DNA of 64,000 nt. Origin: an uncultured Saprospiraceae bacterium (GTDB lineage Bacteria; Bacteroidota; Bacteroidia; Chitinophagales; Saprospiraceae). The notes under the pieces are model-generated. The model had not been told where the DNA came from. It did no database searches and saw only the letters and a program-made list of their open reading frames with translations. The position numbers and the translations under genes are program-made. Below, one piece after another: positions 17,052-26,654 of the stretch. Location: contig CALFWO010000017.1 of the NCBI GenBank assembly GCA_937928045.1, positions 124,001-188,000 of the forward strand. The letters are read 5' to 3'. Numbering within the stretch: the stretch's first letter is position 1; every line of letters starts with the position of its first letter.

Positions 17052-17640
17052 AATATACTAAACGCAAGTTAGTTCGACTCTTTTAAAAATAGTCTTCCTC
17101 TGGCACGTTTTGAATTCTTATGTTAGTTTTACATAGATTTGACGATTGCCTATTAATTTATTCTATTTGGAAACTAATTCAAGAATAAGCAATTGAAATA
17201 ACTATCAAATGGCTGAGCTTATTAATTATTGCTAGTTGATTATTAACAATGATTTTTGTTGGGAAAATAATATATCCTTAATATACCATGTTTTATTTTG
17301 GCCCATTGATTTCATAATAGCATATCTGCTTTTGGTAATTTATTTATCTGTAATAATGAAACTAAATATTTTGGGAATTTGGAGATTAGTATTTTTTTAC
17401 CGAATTGTGGCTTTTGTTTCTTTATTTTTAAAGGGCTACAGATACGTACTGGGAATATGGGAATATTCACGTTTAGGTTTCTCTATTGATCGAATTATAG
17501 GATCAGGATGCAGGAAAATGTTCAATTCTTATCCTTCCTACTATCCTTTATATTTATGTATAGATATTTAAACCAGATATCCCAATCGGCGTATTAATTT
17601 CAAAGATCTTTAGAATTTTTAACTACTTGTAATTAAAACT
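17052..17640. other. AT-rich spacer without a supported gene
   Basis: Nearly 600 very AT-rich bases. A TTG-started frame at 17236-17571 reads as hydrophobic, low-complexity sequence with no ATG until codon 41 and no ribosome-binding context, so it is not called. No hairpin terminator or promoter of note was seen. Confidence 0.5.
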
Positions 17641-18315
17641 ATGATCAAAGTGGATTATAAAATACATAGGCTAATAATCTGGTATATGGCCATTTTTGCC
17701 TTGTCAGTTACATCTTGCAAGAATAATGTTTCCGAGCAGGAAATTATACGAAATGCTGCGGTAACATCATTTTTTGGTTCGTTCACATTAGAGGAAATCG
17801 AGAAAAGTAAGGCAAGGGGCGCACATATTTATATTGATTCACTATTGACCTATCGGGATTTCTATCTCACTGATTTTGATTATGGTATTTTTGATTCCAG
17901 TTATTTAAATATTGCAAAATGGCCGGTAATTGTTGATACTTCCAAAATTGTGATTCCTGATTCGTTGAAAGAAGTTGTGAAGTATATTCCAGATAATTAT
18001 GATTTTGATAATGATTTGAGTAGTGTTATTTATTTTAGTCCTGTAATGCCTACAGTATATCCAGATTCATTTTATTGGAAGGAGCTGCACATTTTTTCTA
18101 TTGTGGACGATGGTATTCTGCAAATGAGAATGTACAAGAATGAATTTTTGATAGGAACAGTAAATGATTCAGGGGCGTTTGTTGAATCACGCAGATGGCA
18201 TAAAGGATGGGGTGATCCAGCATATAGTTTCTCAAGTGATCCGAGTCTTCCAGGATACGGTGCAAGGATGCGCAAGAAGCTTAATTTAAAATTAACAAAT
18301 TCTAAAAGTGATTGA
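17641..18315 (+). CDS. Hypothetical lipoprotein
   Basis: A 224-residue protein with a lipoprotein signal (IIWYMAIFALSVTSC, Cys about 26) and a KNNVSEQE segment after the Cys. The mature part has YIDSLLTYRDFYLTDFDYGIFDSSY, then a strand-rich second half ending in a basic tail (RMRKKLNLKLTNSKSD). No family is recognised. It is the last gene of the AT-rich island and has its own terminator. It could be another island cargo gene or an immunity-type lipoprotein, but nothing in the sequence shows this. Confidence 0.6.
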   Translation: MIKVDYKIHRLIIWYMAIFALSVTSCKNNVSEQEIIRNAAVTSFFGSFTLEEIEKSKARGAHIYIDSLLTYRDFYLTDFDYGIFDSSYLNIAKWPVIVDTSKIVIPDSLKEVVKYIPDNYDFDNDLSSVIYFSPVMPTVYPDSFYWKELHIFSIVDDGILQMRMYKNEFLIGTVNDSGAFVESRRWHKGWGDPAYSFSSDPSLPGYGARMRKKLNLKLTNSKSD

Positions 18316-18366
18316 AATAGTCTTCAGATGAAATCAAATACTTGAATTCAATAAAGGTTATTTCTG

Positions 18367-18399
18367 CACAGCTAATTGTCTTAATGATAGTTAGCTGTG
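18367..18399 (+). terminator. Terminator after the island lipoprotein
   Basis: CACAGCTAATTGTC (18367-18380) pairs with GATAGTTAGCTGTG (18386-18399) with two wobbles and a TTAAT loop, followed by TCCTTTT. Confidence 0.75.
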
Positions 18400-18568
18400 T
18401 CCTTTTGTCGGCCTAACAGTCAATAAGTTTTAAATTTTGACTTCCTAGGTTAACTCGTCAAAAAAATTATTATTTATCCCTTATCAATTGAACTTTCAAG
18501 TAGACACACGCAGATTCTTCAACTTTTGACTTTCACGTAGAAAACACGTTGATTCGTCCAATTCTCAA

Positions 18569-19534
18569 TTAATAATACTTCCGCCCCCCAACCAAATACC
18601 CCTCAACATAATCCCGCGCCCCATCCTCCAATCCAGTCCAAGCCTCCCCATACCCAGCATCCTCCAACTTCTTCATCTTCGCCTCCGTAAAATACTGATA
18701 GTTCCCACGAATATCCGCCGGCGTATCAATAAACTCAATATTCTCTTCAACCCCCATTGCCGCAAAAGTCGCCTTTCCTAAATCTAAAAAAGTTCGTGCC
18801 TTTCCAGTCCCAATGTTATACAAACCTGAAGGCGCATCATGATCTCTAAAAAACAAACAAGCCTTCACCAAATCTTTAACATAAACAAAGTCGCGGCTCT
18901 GGTGGCCATCAGCAATCCCTTCCTTATGCGAACGAAATAATTTCAACTTACCCGTTTTGCGGATTTGATTATAAGCATGAAAAATTACGGAAGCCATTCG
19001 GCCCTTGTGGTATTCATTCGGCCCATAAACATTAAAGAATTTAAGGCCAGCCCATTTTGGTGGAGTCTCTTTTTGTTTTTCCACCCAAAGGTCAAAATCT
19101 TGCTTGCTTTGGCCGTAAGGATTTAGTGGCTTTAATTTTTTAATAGACTTTTTGTCATCGTAGCCGAAGTCACCATTTCCATAGGTGGCTGCGCTGGAGG
19201 CATAGACCAATGGAATTTGGTGCTCGGTACAAATATTCCAAATGGCTTTAGAATAAGCCACGTTTAATTCATCAAAAATATCGGTGCTTTGTTCAGTTGT
19301 GTCCGTACGTGCACCAAGGTGATAAACGAATTCAATGTTACCCGCCATCTTTTCAAACAAGGGTAAAAAGATACTGCGGTGCACCCATTCGCGAACGCGT
19401 TTTTTGTCGAGATTTATTTCTTTGTGGTGCTTGTAGAAATCATCTACCACCATAATATTTCTAATGCCCAAATCATTTAGTCCACGGACCAAACAAGAGC
19501 CAATAAATCCGGACGCGCCCGTTACTATGATCAT
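18569..19534 (-). CDS. hldD: ADP-L-glycero-D-manno-heptose 6-epimerase
   Basis: A 321-residue short-chain dehydrogenase/epimerase that makes ADP-L-glycero-beta-D-manno-heptose for the LPS core. Visible: the Rossmann NAD(P) motif TGASGFIG (residues 5-12), YHLGARTDTTE, YASSAATYG, catalytic Tyr140 and Lys144 in NPYGQSKQ, and the HldD-typical KFFNVYGPNEYHKG and DGHQSRDFVYVKD. The length is normal. The ATG overlaps the gcvP stop (ATGA), so the two genes are translationally coupled although their pathways are unrelated. Confidence 0.92.
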   Translation of the reverse strand: MIIVTGASGFIGSCLVRGLNDLGIRNIMVVDDFYKHHKEINLDKKRVREWVHRSIFLPLFEKMAGNIEFVYHLGARTDTTEQSTDIFDELNVAYSKAIWNICTEHQIPLVYASSAATYGNGDFGYDDKKSIKKLKPLNPYGQSKQDFDLWVEKQKETPPKWAGLKFFNVYGPNEYHKGRMASVIFHAYNQIRKTGKLKLFRSHKEGIADGHQSRDFVYVKDLVKACLFFRDHDAPSGLYNIGTGKARTFLDLGKATFAAMGVEENIEFIDTPADIRGNYQYFTEAKMKKLEDAGYGEAWTGLEDGARDYVEGYLVGGRKYY

Positions 19535-22452
19535 GCAGCAGAAGTTTCGTTTGTTTCAGTTCCGTTTGAAGATACCTCTTCATAACTTTCGATTGGAGGA
19601 CAAGTGCAGATTAAATTTCTGTCTCCAGCAGCATTGTCTACTCTTGCAACAGTTGCCCAAAACTTAGAACCATTTCTTAAATATGGCAATGGATAGGCTG
19701 CAGCAGATCGGCTGTATGGAAAGTCCCAATCGTCTGAAGTAATTTGCGCTAAAGTGTGAGGAGCGTTGACCAATACATTATTGTCAGCCGGGAATTCTCC
19801 GCGGGCAACTTGATCGATCTCTTGACGAATTCCCAACATCGCATCGCAAAAGCGATCCAATTCTGCTAGACTTTCACTCTCGGTAGGTTCGATCATAATC
19901 GTGCCGGCAACAGGGAATGACAAAGTCGGCGCATGGAATCCATAATCTATCAATCGTTTTGCGACATCCTCCGCACTAATTCCTAATGCCTTGAATTGTC
20001 TCAAATCTAATATCAATTCGTGCGCTACGCGATCCTTTGATCCAGTATACAACACAGGATATGATCCTTCCAATTTAGCTTTAATATAGTTGGCACTTAG
20101 GATGGCAACCTTTGTAGAACGCGTCAATCCTTCCAATCCCAACATCTTGATATACGCATAAGAGATCAATAAGATACTTGCCGATCCCCATGGCGCAGAT
20201 GATACCGCATTGACACCTTTTTTCCCTCCGGTTTTTGCCCAAGGGTGCTTTGGTAAGAATGGTGCTAAGCTATCATTTACACAGATTGGTCCCATTCCTG
20301 GGCCTCCACCCCCGTGAGGAATCGCAAAGGTCTTGTGTAAATTTAAATGGCAAACATCTGCGTTGATCGCTCCCGGAGAAGTCAATCCAACTTGTGCATT
20401 CATGTTTGCGCCATCCATATATACTTTTCCGCCATGCTTATGAATCAAGGCACAAATTTCTTTGATGGCCACTTCGAATACACCATGAGTAGAAGGGTAG
20501 GTGACCATCAAAGCAGCTAAGTTCGCACTGTGCAATTCCGCCTTGGCTTTCAAATCATCTACTAAAATATTTCCTTCGTCATCGCATTTGACAACGACCA
20601 CTTTCATTCCGGCCATTACAGCAGAAGCTGGATTCGTACCATGCGCAGAAGATGGAATTAAGGCCACATTTCTGTGGGCTTCGTTTCTACTCTGGTGATA
20701 AGCGCGGATCGTCAATAGTCCGGTATATTCTCCCTGAGCTCCGGAGTTTGGTTGCAAAGAGCAAGCATCAAATCCGGTGATGGTACATAAGTACTTTTCG
20801 AGTTCGGAAAAAATTTGTTGGTAACCTTTCACCTGATTCGCTGGAACCATTGGGTGAATATTTGCAAATTCTGGCCAACTCACTGGCATCAACTCCGAGG
20901 CTGCATTCAGCTTCATGGTACATGATCCTAATGCGATCATCGAGTGTACCAATGACAGATCTTTATTTTCTAAGCGCTTGATGTAGCGCATCATTTCTGT
21001 TTCCGTTGGGTAGGAAGAAAAAACTGGATGAGTCATGTATTCGCTGTAACGAACCATGGCTTTTGTCACCTTCAATGTTTTTTTAGCATTCTTACCTTTC
21101 CCTAATTTTTTTCTTAAAGCTTTTGCAAAGATGGCAGTCAATCGATTTACTTCATCAACTTCTACTGTTTCATCCAAAGTTATTTGAACAATATTTTTTT
21201 GATAAAATAAATTGGTCTTACCGGCTAAAGCCAATTTCTTAATATTAGCTAATTGTTTGTCGGTAACGGTGTAGCTTAAGGTATCAAAGTAGCCTTTGTT
21301 GTTTTGCTTCATTCCTAAATCGGCCAACTGATCTTCTAATAGTCTGGTCATGGAATGAATATGTTGAGCGATTCCTTTGATGCCAGTTGGTCCGTGATAA
21401 ACCGCATACATACCTGCCATCGTCGCCAATAATGCTTGAGCGGTACATATGTTTGAAGTTGCTTTTTCTCTTCTGATATGTTGCTCTCTAGTTTGCAAAG
21501 CCATCCGCAATGCGCGCTTGCCTAGACGGTCTACAGAAACACCGATGATTCTTCCCGGAATAATTCTTTTATAATCTTCATGCGTAGCGAAAAATGCAGC
21601 ATGCGGTCCACCATATCCTAAAGGCACACCAAATCGTTGCGTATTACCCACCACGGCATCAGCACCCCATTCTCCCGGAGGAGTTAATAGCGCAAGAGAC
21701 AATAAGTCTACAGCGACCGTTGTAAAAATTTGCTGCGCTTTTAACTTGGCTACAAACTTTCTGTAATCCTCCACTGCTCCTTCCATATTTGGAAATTGCA
21801 ACAATACCCCAAAGGTTTTATCGGAAGCTTTGTACGTTTTCCAATCTCCAAATACGACGTTTAGATTTAATGGTTCGGCTCTTGTAAGAATGACGGCTTT
21901 GGTAGCTTCCAATACGCCGTTGTCTACAAAAAATTCATTCTTTGGCTCTTGCTTGTTCCGCTTATTCTTCAAAGCGTAAAACATGGCCATGGCTTCTGCT
22001 GCGGCAGTTCCCTCATCCAACAAAGAAGCGTTGGCAATAGGAAGTCCAGTCAAGTCAGAAACCATTGTCTGAAAATTCAACAAAGCCTCCAACCTTCCCT
22101 GAGCGATTTCTGCTTGGTAAGGCGTATACTGCGTATACCATCCTGGATTCTGGAAAATATTCCTAGCAATCACAGATGGCGTAATCGTTTGGTGATAGCC
22201 TTGTCCGATATAACTTTTGAATACTTTATTCTTGTCGGCTACTGCTTTAAGATCAGTCAAGTATTGATATTCTGACTGAGCAGCAGGAATATCCATTTTT
22301 TTCTTTGATCTAATGTTTTTAGGAACTGTCTGATCGATTAGTTCTTCTAAATTCTTAGTCTTGATTGATCTAAGCATGATCGCTTCTTGATCCTGATCTA
22401 TACCAACATGTCTGTTGACAAAATGATCTCTTTTGATGGTTTTATTGCTCAT
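19531..22452 (-). CDS. gcvP: Glycine dehydrogenase (decarboxylating), P protein
   Basis: A 973-residue single-chain P protein of the glycine cleavage system. It decarboxylates glycine with pyridoxal phosphate and passes the aminomethyl group to the H protein. The two homologous halves are fused. The N-terminal half opens with FVNRHVGIDQDQEAIML and has SYIGQGYHQTITPSVI; the C-terminal half holds the PLP Lys707 in NLHKTFAIPHGGGGPGMGP and ends in GDRNLICTCPP. The length is normal for the fused form. The T, H and L genes are not nearby. The stop overlaps the hldD start. Confidence 0.95.
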   Translation of the reverse strand: MSNKTIKRDHFVNRHVGIDQDQEAIMLRSIKTKNLEELIDQTVPKNIRSKKKMDIPAAQSEYQYLTDLKAVADKNKVFKSYIGQGYHQTITPSVIARNIFQNPGWYTQYTPYQAEIAQGRLEALLNFQTMVSDLTGLPIANASLLDEGTAAAEAMAMFYALKNKRNKQEPKNEFFVDNGVLEATKAVILTRAEPLNLNVVFGDWKTYKASDKTFGVLLQFPNMEGAVEDYRKFVAKLKAQQIFTTVAVDLLSLALLTPPGEWGADAVVGNTQRFGVPLGYGGPHAAFFATHEDYKRIIPGRIIGVSVDRLGKRALRMALQTREQHIRREKATSNICTAQALLATMAGMYAVYHGPTGIKGIAQHIHSMTRLLEDQLADLGMKQNNKGYFDTLSYTVTDKQLANIKKLALAGKTNLFYQKNIVQITLDETVEVDEVNRLTAIFAKALRKKLGKGKNAKKTLKVTKAMVRYSEYMTHPVFSSYPTETEMMRYIKRLENKDLSLVHSMIALGSCTMKLNAASELMPVSWPEFANIHPMVPANQVKGYQQIFSELEKYLCTITGFDACSLQPNSGAQGEYTGLLTIRAYHQSRNEAHRNVALIPSSAHGTNPASAVMAGMKVVVVKCDDEGNILVDDLKAKAELHSANLAALMVTYPSTHGVFEVAIKEICALIHKHGGKVYMDGANMNAQVGLTSPGAINADVCHLNLHKTFAIPHGGGGPGMGPICVNDSLAPFLPKHPWAKTGGKKGVNAVSSAPWGSASILLISYAYIKMLGLEGLTRSTKVAILSANYIKAKLEGSYPVLYTGSKDRVAHELILDLRQFKALGISAEDVAKRLIDYGFHAPTLSFPVAGTIMIEPTESESLAELDRFCDAMLGIRQEIDQVARGEFPADNNVLVNAPHTLAQITSDDWDFPYSRSAAAYPLPYLRNGSKFWATVARVDNAAGDRNLICTCPPIESYEEVSSNGTETNETSAA

Positions 22453-22631
22453 TCTCTCTTAGTGATGATGAATTCTTCTTTCAATTGGTGTTAGCGCTTC
22501 AAAGATACATAGCCTATGCATGTTTTTCGGCATGAAATTGTTTGACTGGAGTAAAAAAATACCGACCAAATCTCAACTGCGTAAGCCAGTAGTCAGTATA
22601 AGGCCGGTATAAGTCAAAATCCTTGAATTCT

Positions 22632-22662
22632 TTTGTGTTTTGGGCAATTTTTGGTACATTTT
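22632..22662 (+). promoter_or_regulatory. Promoter of the cohesin/SprB-repeat protein gene
   Basis: TTTG at 22632-22635 and TACATTTT at 22655-22662 are separated by 19 bases, close to the TTTG-N19-TAnnTTTG consensus. The ATG is 48 bases downstream, giving a leader of about 40 bases. Confidence 0.6.
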
Positions 22663-22709
22663 ATGATCCTTATTAAGGGTGAACAGATCACAATCACAAA
22701 TAATATCCC

Positions 22710-25124
22710 ATGAGACTTAGTTTTCTAAGCCTTCTAGTCTTTCTGGCTAGTGGCTCCATTACAGCACAATCTTGTTTTTTTGCGTCTGCTTCAAGCATTG
22801 AAGCGACCCCAGGTTCCAATGTTTGTATCAAAGTCAATACTCATAACTATGAGGATATCGTCGGCATGCAATGGACCATGAATTGGGATTCCACTGTACT
22901 TTCTTATTCCTCTACCACGGATTATGGATTGGAAGGTTTGGTAGCACAAAATTTTGGTACCACCTTGGTTTCAATAGGTGTGCTCAATTTTACTTGGGCC
23001 AACCCTGGTTTTACCGGAACCTCAGAACCAGACCGTTTACATGCATTTTCTGTATGTTTTGATGTCATTGGTTCTTTGGATGATTCCACTGGAATTGATT
23101 TTACAAGTTCTCATACAGAGATCGAAGTGATTGATGGATCTTTTACGCCAATTCCTTTTCAAAAAATTCCTGGAGAGGTGGTTGTAAAAGGAATTGTAAA
23201 CGGTGGTGAAAAACTTCGTTCAGGAGCCTGCATTACCAGTCCATCTTGTCTTAATGGGCAAGAAGGAAATATTAGATTGGTGGTAGAAGGTGGACAAGAT
23301 CCTATTTCTATAAATTGGACTGGACCAGATGGATTCACTTCTACCGACTATGATCATACTGATTTAGCTCCAGGAACATATACCGTCAATATTCAAGATG
23401 GTGTAGGTTTTGAACGTTCAGATGAATATGTCGTTGAAGATTTAATTCCCAGTTTGGATTCAGCAATTGTGAATGATGTCAGATGTTTTGGTCAGCAAAA
23501 TGGATCAATCAATATCAATGTTCACCAAGGAACTAAACCTTACACTTATGAATGGAGTAATGGATTGACCTTCGAAGATATTTCAAGTTTGTTGCCCGGT
23601 ATGTATAGCGTAACTTTTACCGATAGTATTGGATGCACTGGATCGGCTTCTTTTGAAATCGGGCAACCAGATTCAATCATTGTTTCAGAACCAATTTTAA
23701 CTTGTCCGGGATTTCAAATGGACAATGGAACTGCCTCACTAAATGTAACTGGAGGTGAAATGCCTTATGTATTTTTCTGGTCTACTGGTGATCAAACCAG
23801 TGATCCAACGCTTGGTGATCTTGCTGAGGGCGATTATATGGTCACTATGACCGATGGGAATAATTGTCCGTTTATTATTCGTGATTTTACTTTAGAAACG
23901 GGAATTGATTCTTTGCAAACGGCCTACTTTACTTGCGGTGGATCTGATGTTCCGCTGACGATATATGCGCCAAATGCTATTGCTTACAATTGGAGTCCAG
24001 CCGGTTTATTGGATTGCGCGGATTGTCCAGTTCCGAATGTTAATACTACGATGGATACTACAATAAATGTTATTGTAACTACAACAACTGGATGCACTCA
24101 ATCTGCCACATTAAATATTCAAACAGATGATAATTGTGTATGGCCAGGGGATAACAATAATGATGGAATTGCCAATTACTTAGACTTGCTTTGGATTGGA
24201 ATTGCCAACGGGAATACTGGACCAGCACGATCATCGATGTCCACCAATTGGCAAGGACAAGGCGCAGATGATTGGATGACAACAACCATGGTTTCATTGA
24301 TCGACTATAAGTACATCGACAGTGATGGGAATGGAACCATAGATGAAATGGATATCAATGCCATTAATGCCAATTATGATCAAGAACATAATTTCTTACC
24401 GCCTAGCATTTGGGGGGGCAATCGATCCGATGTTCCACCTTTAACGGTAAGCATAGCAGATACTGTTGAAGACAATACTTCGCTAGCTTTGGATGTATTA
24501 TTAGGATCAACAGATGATGCTATTGCATCTGCACATGGATTGGCTTTTCAAATTCAATTTGATCCTACGTTGATTGTTCCATCTTCAATATCATTTGAAA
24601 TAGACGGTTGGTTAGGTACTGATCTTTGGCAGGTAAATCAATTAAATGCTGCCAACGGAATATTTGAAATTGGGATCACAAGAAATGATGGACAAGGAAT
24701 TAGTGGTGCTGGAAAAATAGGAACATTGAATATGGAATTCAATACAGTTGCTTCAGCTACAGCAACGAACATTACTATTTTGAATACTTATCTTATCAAT
24801 GAAAATGAAGGCCCAATAGAAGTTGCTGGTCAAACAAGCAGCACTATCGTAGTCGATGAAATCATTAGTAATGTTAAGGAATTAGATCCAGCCAACTACA
24901 ACGAATTGATTAGTCCCAACCCCTTCGGTAATAGTATTGCTGTACAAAGCGATCGTCAGATTGATCGTTATGAATGGATCAACCTTCAAGGTCAATTAAT
25001 ACAGTCGGGTAATTTTCCTATAGGAGCTCAGATAGATTTTGTAGGAACAGATGCTCAAGGTATTTATTTACTTAGGTTGATTGGAAGAGATGGAGTGACT
25101 ATTCATAGACTGATGAAGTCTTAA
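22710..25124 (+). CDS. T9SS-exported cohesin/SprB-repeat/dockerin protein
   Basis: An 804-residue secreted protein with signal peptide LSLLVFLASGSITAQ. Order: a cohesin-like domain (about 20-155), SprB-type repeats (about 170-395; TVNIQDGVG, MYSVTFTDSIGCTGSASFEI, GDYMVTMTDGNNC), a dockerin-like calcium pair (about 476-555; WPGDNNNDGIANYLDLL and DSDGNGTIDEMDINAINANY), a second cohesin-like domain (about 570-690) and a type A T9SS sorting domain starting NELISPNPFGNSI and ending HRLMKS. SprB repeats are known from a gliding adhesin. Having cohesin and dockerin in one chain suggests self-assembly at the cell surface (inference). Confidence 0.8.
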   Translation: MRLSFLSLLVFLASGSITAQSCFFASASSIEATPGSNVCIKVNTHNYEDIVGMQWTMNWDSTVLSYSSTTDYGLEGLVAQNFGTTLVSIGVLNFTWANPGFTGTSEPDRLHAFSVCFDVIGSLDDSTGIDFTSSHTEIEVIDGSFTPIPFQKIPGEVVVKGIVNGGEKLRSGACITSPSCLNGQEGNIRLVVEGGQDPISINWTGPDGFTSTDYDHTDLAPGTYTVNIQDGVGFERSDEYVVEDLIPSLDSAIVNDVRCFGQQNGSININVHQGTKPYTYEWSNGLTFEDISSLLPGMYSVTFTDSIGCTGSASFEIGQPDSIIVSEPILTCPGFQMDNGTASLNVTGGEMPYVFFWSTGDQTSDPTLGDLAEGDYMVTMTDGNNCPFIIRDFTLETGIDSLQTAYFTCGGSDVPLTIYAPNAIAYNWSPAGLLDCADCPVPNVNTTMDTTINVIVTTTTGCTQSATLNIQTDDNCVWPGDNNNDGIANYLDLLWIGIANGNTGPARSSMSTNWQGQGADDWMTTTMVSLIDYKYIDSDGNGTIDEMDINAINANYDQEHNFLPPSIWGGNRSDVPPLTVSIADTVEDNTSLALDVLLGSTDDAIASAHGLAFQIQFDPTLIVPSSISFEIDGWLGTDLWQVNQLNAANGIFEIGITRNDGQGISGAGKIGTLNMEFNTVASATATNITILNTYLINENEGPIEVAGQTSSTIVVDEIISNVKELDPANYNELISPNPFGNSIAVQSDRQIDRYEWINLQGQLIQSGNFPIGAQIDFVGTDAQGIYLLRLIGRDGVTIHRLMKS

Positions 25125-25214
25125 TCTATGTAGTTCCACTGATTCACGACTAAATCGAATATTTTTGATGTTACTCTGTTGAATTTGTAGTAATTTGTAA
25201 AAGAATTGCGAGGA

Positions 25215-26519
25215 ATGCTTGACAGAACCTATTACAGCCTGATATTTACCTTTTTACTCTGCTTACTATTGACTAGTAATCAAACCAAAGCGCAGTGTAA
25301 TAATGTTGTCGATTTATCAACGGATTGTGATTTCTTATTTCTATTAGACGGGACTTTAGTAGCTGACGGATTTTGTTCTCGTCTTCCAGAGGATAACCCA
25401 ATCGAAGAATTAACGCCATTCTGCCTTAATCTTTCAAGTTCTGAAAACTCGGGATTTTTTTTAATTGAACCTACTACAACGACCCTTAAGTTGAAAATCA
25501 AACCCTTGGTTTGTACCACTGTAGAAGTTCCCGGTCAAGGATTTTCAACAGGCATGCAAGCTGCAATTTTTACGGATTGTAATTTTGATAATGCAGTTGC
25601 CTGTTCTCCGCTTTGTAGCGATGGCGAATTTACCGTTGGCGGAGATGACTTTGTGCCATTTCAAACCTATTTGCTAGTTTTTGACGGTTGTAATGGTTCT
25701 ATTTGCGACTTTGAAATAGAAGTGCAATCTGGTGCTTTGAGTAATATTATTCCCTTAGTTGAACCAATCTTAAATTCTCCAGAAGAAGTTTGTACCAATG
25801 AATCGAATAGAATTGAAGTTCAAGGATTACCAGCATTGACATCAGGTGTTTGGACCATGGATGGTATTGATGTTTTTACGACCTTATTTAATGGTAAAGC
25901 CATAGCAATAGATAATTGGGGAGCCCCTGGCTTGAGAGAAATTTGTGCAGAAATAAAAGATCCGCAGTCAGGTGAAATGTACTTTGATTCTTGCTGGAAT
26001 GTTAATGTATTGCCTGCACCGATCATCAATAATTTCCCTCAAGATTCGTTACTTTGTTTTGACGATAAACTAAATTTGTTTATTGAAGGATTCAATTACT
26101 CTAGTATTCTTTGGTCAGGTCCTGGATTGAGTTGCAATAGTTGTCCAACGCCAACTTTGACGATGCCCGATTCTTCAATTGTGATTACTGCCACGGCTTC
26201 GAATGGTTTCGACTGCGAAAGTTCGATAGAACTATTCATAGACCTTTTGGATGATCCTAGCTGTTTTGTAAGTACGAATGAAAATGCTCAATATTTGCCA
26301 ATTGACATCGCTCCTAATCCTTTTCAAAATTACTTTCAGATCGAGTTGATAGCACCTAGCATTGTTCACATTTATAGTGCTTCTGGACAATTGGTTTTTG
26401 AAGGAGAAAACATTGAAGGTGATCTGCGCTTAGAGACTTCCAGTTGGTCCAATGGAATATATCTTATCCAAGTTCAATCGGAAATAGGAGTTGGGTCGCA
26501 AAGATTATTAAAGCTTTAG
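25215..26519 (+). CDS. T9SS-exported surface protein
   Basis: The start is set at the ATG opening a signal peptide (YSLIFTFLLCLLLTSNQTKAQ), three codons inside the TTG-started frame. It is 434 residues. The mature part is Cys-rich (about 20 cysteines) and beta-rich, with two Ig-like stretches (about 185-265 and 270-345), and ends in a type A T9SS sorting domain (APNPFQNYFQIEL ... GIYLIQVQS..GVGSQRLLKL). It lies 90 bases after another T9SS cargo gene on the same strand and ahead of a strong terminator, so it may be co-expressed with it. Its ligand is unknown. Confidence 0.75.
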   Translation: MLDRTYYSLIFTFLLCLLLTSNQTKAQCNNVVDLSTDCDFLFLLDGTLVADGFCSRLPEDNPIEELTPFCLNLSSSENSGFFLIEPTTTTLKLKIKPLVCTTVEVPGQGFSTGMQAAIFTDCNFDNAVACSPLCSDGEFTVGGDDFVPFQTYLLVFDGCNGSICDFEIEVQSGALSNIIPLVEPILNSPEEVCTNESNRIEVQGLPALTSGVWTMDGIDVFTTLFNGKAIAIDNWGAPGLREICAEIKDPQSGEMYFDSCWNVNVLPAPIINNFPQDSLLCFDDKLNLFIEGFNYSSILWSGPGLSCNSCPTPTLTMPDSSIVITATASNGFDCESSIELFIDLLDDPSCFVSTNENAQYLPIDIAPNPFQNYFQIELIAPSIVHIYSASGQLVFEGENIEGDLRLETSSWSNGIYLIQVQSEIGVGSQRLLKL

Positions 26520-26600
26520 ACAAGATTTTTTTTCTAAAACAGCCAATAGTTCGTATCGAAGTTCATTTTGGCTAAATTTAAATAGCTCTGCGCAAGTTGA

Positions 26601-26638
26601 AATAAGAAAGGCGAACCTTTGGGTTCGCCTTTCTTATT
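26601..26638. terminator. Bidirectional terminator between the T9SS gene and metK
   Basis: A perfect 17-base stem, 26601-26617 with 26622-26638, and a TTTG loop. It has A-rich and T-rich shoulders on both sides, so it can stop both convergent genes. Confidence 0.9.
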
Positions 26639-26654
26639 GTAGTTTGAGGACTGA

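Noticed and set aside
17236-17571. 111-codon TTG-started hydrophobic frame
   Set aside because: AT-rich sequence gives Ile/Leu/Phe/Tyr-rich readings by chance; there is no ATG near the start and no homology-like pattern.
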